Origin: Legionella genomosp. 1
GTDB taxonomy: Bacteria; Pseudomonadota; Gammaproteobacteria; Legionellales; Legionellaceae
DNA: 7,558 nt
Direction of reading: 5' to 3'
NCBI GenBank assembly: GCA_945901965.1
Contig: CAMDMN010000097.1
Span: forward strand, 1-7,558
Program-made: the position numbers and the translations under genes
The notes under the pieces: model-generated
What the model was told of the DNA's origin: nothing
What the model saw: the letters and a program-made list of their open reading frames with translations, nothing else
Databases searched by the model: none
Shown: in pieces, positions 5,806 to 7,558 of the stretch
Numbering within the stretch: position 1 is the stretch's first letter
Layout of the letters: the number at the start of each line of letters is the position of its first letter

Positions 5806-6978
5806 ATGGAAAAAAACACTACCGAGCCAACTTTAGATTTTACTCTAAATACAGAAGATGCCATTAAGGCTTGGGATGCTCTTGAATCGCCTATTAAAGA
5901 AAGGTTGATACCACATCTTAATACGCTAAAATCTAAGTCGATTTTAGATGATGGGGCCGCCATGTTGATAATGAACAACCGCTTTTATGCGTCATGGTTA
6001 ACCAACTTGCTACTACAACTGCATTCAATGCAACGCCCTTTGTCTGACCACTTAGATGCAATTGCACCGCGAGCCCATGTTGCTAAAAAACTTGAGTTTA
6101 TATTAAAAAAACTAGTGGGCTTAGGCTGCGTGATGGATAATAAACTTACTAATTCTGTACTTTCCATAAAAGACGTTGATGCGTTTGATTCTCTTATTGA
6201 TTTTTGGCTTCAAATGAAGATGTTTGATCAAAAAAGCTTGAGCTGTTTTTTTGACAAAAAAATAGCCCACATCGATTCATATGTTAATTGTCTTAAATTG
6301 CTTTTTAAATGGCATTTAAACTCAGATTCAGTCATCGAGCAGTTGGACAATATTGCGGAACCAAATTTAAGAACAGTGGATTATTGTTTGCATTCATTAG
6401 ATACCGGTGGTGTTCTATCACAAGAACTATGGGCGGCACTTATTGCGCATCAAGATAATTCACTACAAATTAATGAAGGCTTAACTTTATTAAATACCTG
6501 TATGGACTCAGCATTAAAACCAGAGCATGCCTTAACTGTTATTAAAGCTGCAGAAGCTGCGAAAGCAGTTGCTGGGAGTTTAGCTTTTCTTATAAAGGCG
6601 GGGCTCGATTCAAGCGATTTGTGTGAGGAGCTTTTGCGTACCAAGGCCTATTCTAAGGCCATAGAGATCGTGTTGTTTCAGTTGACTAGACAACATGGAG
6701 CCACCCATGAAAACATTAAATATATGTTTCAGGTGGCTCCTATGCTCATAGATCCGATTATAATGAGCAAGCTTCAAAGCATTCCTTTTTTTTCACCTAT
6801 ACCAACAAAACAATTTAATGAGCTATTTAAGCAATTGCTCTTATTATCCCCAGATGCACCAGAAGGGGAAAGAAAAGAAGCCTTGTTGTACTGCGCAAAT
6901 ATTCTTAATCTTGCGGATAAGCCAGGTGGCGGATCACTAGGGGAGCGCGCGCCACAATCTTTATTTCCCTCACCTTAA
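5806..6978 (+). CDS. Unrecognised all-helical tandem-repeat protein
   Basis: This 390-residue protein matches no enzyme family that I recognise. It has no signal peptide, no membrane segment and no catalytic motif. From about residue 65 to 320 it can be laid out as eight degenerate units of 31-34 residues, beginning near L65, L96, L130, L163, L195, L226, L259 and L290. The typical unit is LxxL, then a turn often with Gly or polar residues, then a second helix. The clearest units start LHSLDTGGVLSQELWAAL and LAFLIKAGLDSSDLCEEL. This suggests an alpha-solenoid for protein binding. I recall similar loose leucine repeats in Legionella-type proteins of unknown or effector function, but cannot test that here. 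The last 20 residues are Gly/Pro-rich and more GC-rich than the rest. It has its own promoter and is probably not part of the lipid operon. Confidence 0.8.
   Translation: MEKNTTEPTLDFTLNTEDAIKAWDALESPIKERLIPHLNTLKSKSILDDGAAMLIMNNRFYASWLTNLLLQLHSMQRPLSDHLDAIAPRAHVAKKLEFILKKLVGLGCVMDNKLTNSVLSIKDVDAFDSLIDFWLQMKMFDQKSLSCFFDKKIAHIDSYVNCLKLLFKWHLNSDSVIEQLDNIAEPNLRTVDYCLHSLDTGGVLSQELWAALIAHQDNSLQINEGLTLLNTCMDSALKPEHALTVIKAAEAAKAVAGSLAFLIKAGLDSSDLCEELLRTKAYSKAIEIVLFQLTRQHGATHENIKYMFQVAPMLIDPIIMSKLQSIPFFSPIPTKQFNELFKQLLLLSPDAPEGERKEALLYCANILNLADKPGGGSLGERAPQSLFPSP
6697..6740. repeat. Long imperfect hairpin inside the helical-repeat gene
   Basis: GGAGCCACC (6697-6705) pairs perfectly with GGTGGCTCC (6732-6740). 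Inside this, TGAAAACAT (6708-6716) pairs with ATGTTTCA (6724-6731) with one bulged A, around the loop TAAATAT. Left-arm bases 6706-6707 (CA) bulge between the stems. That makes 17 base pairs in 44 nt, including a GC-rich outer stem in AT-rich DNA. The reading frame passes through intact (residues 298-312). No T-run follows, so it is not a standard terminator. Confidence 0.6.
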
Positions 6979-6985
6979 TAGAAAA

Positions 6986-7558
6986 TCAACTTGTACCATG
7001 GATACCTGGGATGGGGTTTTCTAAGCTGTCATCTTCTGGCCTAATATTATGTATGGCTTCCCTTGCTTTTTGTGTTTTATTAACATCAGCATCTGAGGCA
7101 ACCGGTGGTGTATCTGGTGTCTGGCCTGTTATTTCTAAATCAGCTCCGCCAACTGATCCTTCCCGTCTTAAAGCCCCAGCATCAGGAGGCAGAGGCACTC
7201 TACTTCTTTGCTGAGCTTCCACTACGTTGACTATTAGACAAGCGCGTTGATAGGCTTCATTAGGAGTTGCTTTTTCCTTTAAAGCCATGCGATATGTTTC
7301 TCTAGCAGCATCCCATCGTTGTAATGATACGGTTGCTTTATCCCCAAAGTTAGGATTCAATACATCAGCCGTACGGAATCTAAGATCTTCTGGTACTTTA
7401 GGTCCCCAGATAGTTGTAGACAGACCCAGACCATCCTTTGAGCGAACGACCCTTCCAAGTGCCTGTGCCCTTGTTAGTGGCCCTGCCAATGAAAAGTCGT
7501 CATCAAAATTTGGTTCTAGATTAACACTAATCTCGGCTTTAACATCGGTGATGCTAAC
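6986..7558 (-). CDS. Unrecognised protein, C-terminal 190 residues (N-terminus beyond window)
   Basis: The minus-strand frame is open from the right edge to the TGA at 6988-6986, giving 190 residues with no upstream stop or required start. The TTG at 7489 is therefore an internal leucine. I do not recognise the family. The first 60 visible residues are mixed and include an acidic patch (NFDDDF) and IWGPKVPEDL. A probably helical stretch follows (RWDAARETYRMALKE to VVEAQQRSR). The last 75 residues are rich in Pro, Gly, Asp and Ala and look disordered, ending with an acidic cluster (PEDDSLE) shortly before the C-terminus. The gene converges on the helical-repeat gene with 7 bp between stop codons and no intrinsic terminator between them. 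No function is proposed. Confidence 0.7.
   Translation of the reverse strand, partial: VSITDVKAEISVNLEPNFDDDFSLAGPLTRAQALGRVVRSKDGLGLSTTIWGPKVPEDLRFRTADVLNPNFGDKATVSLQRWDAARETYRMALKEKATPNEAYQRACLIVNVVEAQQRSRVPLPPDAGALRREGSVGGADLEITGQTPDTPPVASDADVNKTQKAREAIHNIRPEDDSLENPIPGIHGTS

Noticed and set aside
5760..5978. Minus-strand ORF of 72 codons over the start of the helical-repeat gene
   Set aside because: It is a shadow of the plus-strand gene and its promoter, with no motif or ribosome site. The other short minus-strand ORFs at 2356-2538, 5985-6167 and 6450-6644, and the plus-strand one at 7011-7214, are rejected on the same grounds.
6926..6962. GTGGCG/CGCCAC inverted repeat near the end of the helical-repeat gene as a terminator
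   Set aside because: The arms are only 6 bp with an 18-nt loop, lie inside the coding sequence, and are followed by a broken rather than continuous T-run.
6919..6978. C-terminal glutamate-block type IV secretion signal in the helical-repeat protein
   Set aside because: The last 20 residues hold a single Glu and are Gly/Pro-rich, so the signal is not supported.
7487..7489. TTG start for the right-hand minus-strand gene
   Set aside because: The same frame continues open to the window edge without a stop, so this TTG is best read as an internal leucine.

Overview
The window is AT-rich chromosomal DNA from a Gram-negative bacterium. It carries a lipid A-type late acyltransferase and a specialised fatty-acid cassette. 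Base composition, gene style and an unknown helical-repeat protein would fit a gammaproteobacterium of the Legionella/Coxiella type. That placement is an inference: there is no rRNA or other marker, and the cassette itself is best known from rhizobia.

Layout. (1) Positions 1-746, minus strand: a response regulator with a receiver domain and a GGDEF diguanylate cyclase domain, cut by the left edge. (2) Positions 747-899: a divergent control region with three copies of the 7-mer ATACTTA and an extended -10 promoter facing right. (3) Positions 900-5665, plus strand: five tightly packed genes that read as one operon. They encode an AcpXL-like acyl carrier protein, a double-hotdog FabZ-like dehydratase, a complete FabF-type ketosynthase, a second FabF-like protein without the catalytic cysteine, and an LpxL/LpxXL-type acyltransferase. 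(4) Positions 5666-5805: an intergenic stretch with an extended -10 promoter overlapped by an inverted repeat. (5) Positions 5806-6978, plus strand: an unrecognised all-helical protein built from about eight degenerate repeats of 31-34 residues; a 17-bp imperfect hairpin lies within its coding sequence. (6) Positions 6986-7558, minus strand: the C-terminal part of an unrecognised protein that runs off the right edge, convergent with gene 5 with only 7 bp between stop codons.

How the genes work together. The gene order ACP, dehydratase, KAS, KAS, acyltransferase matches the rhizobial acpXL-fabZXL-fabF2XL-fabF1XL-lpxXL cluster, which makes a very-long-chain acyl group on a dedicated ACP and transfers it to lipid A. 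The alcohol dehydrogenase gene that sits in the rhizobial cluster is absent here. The likely scheme is that the ACP holds the growing chain, the KAS pair extends it, the double-hotdog protein dehydrates it, housekeeping FabG and FabI do the reductions, and the last gene moves the finished chain to lipid A. The most unusual points are the asymmetric enzyme architectures: the cysteine-less KAS next to a normal one (a ketosynthase/chain-length-factor-like pair), and a dehydratase whose two halves keep different catalytic residues. The regulator and the two right-hand genes have no evident metabolic link to the cassette.
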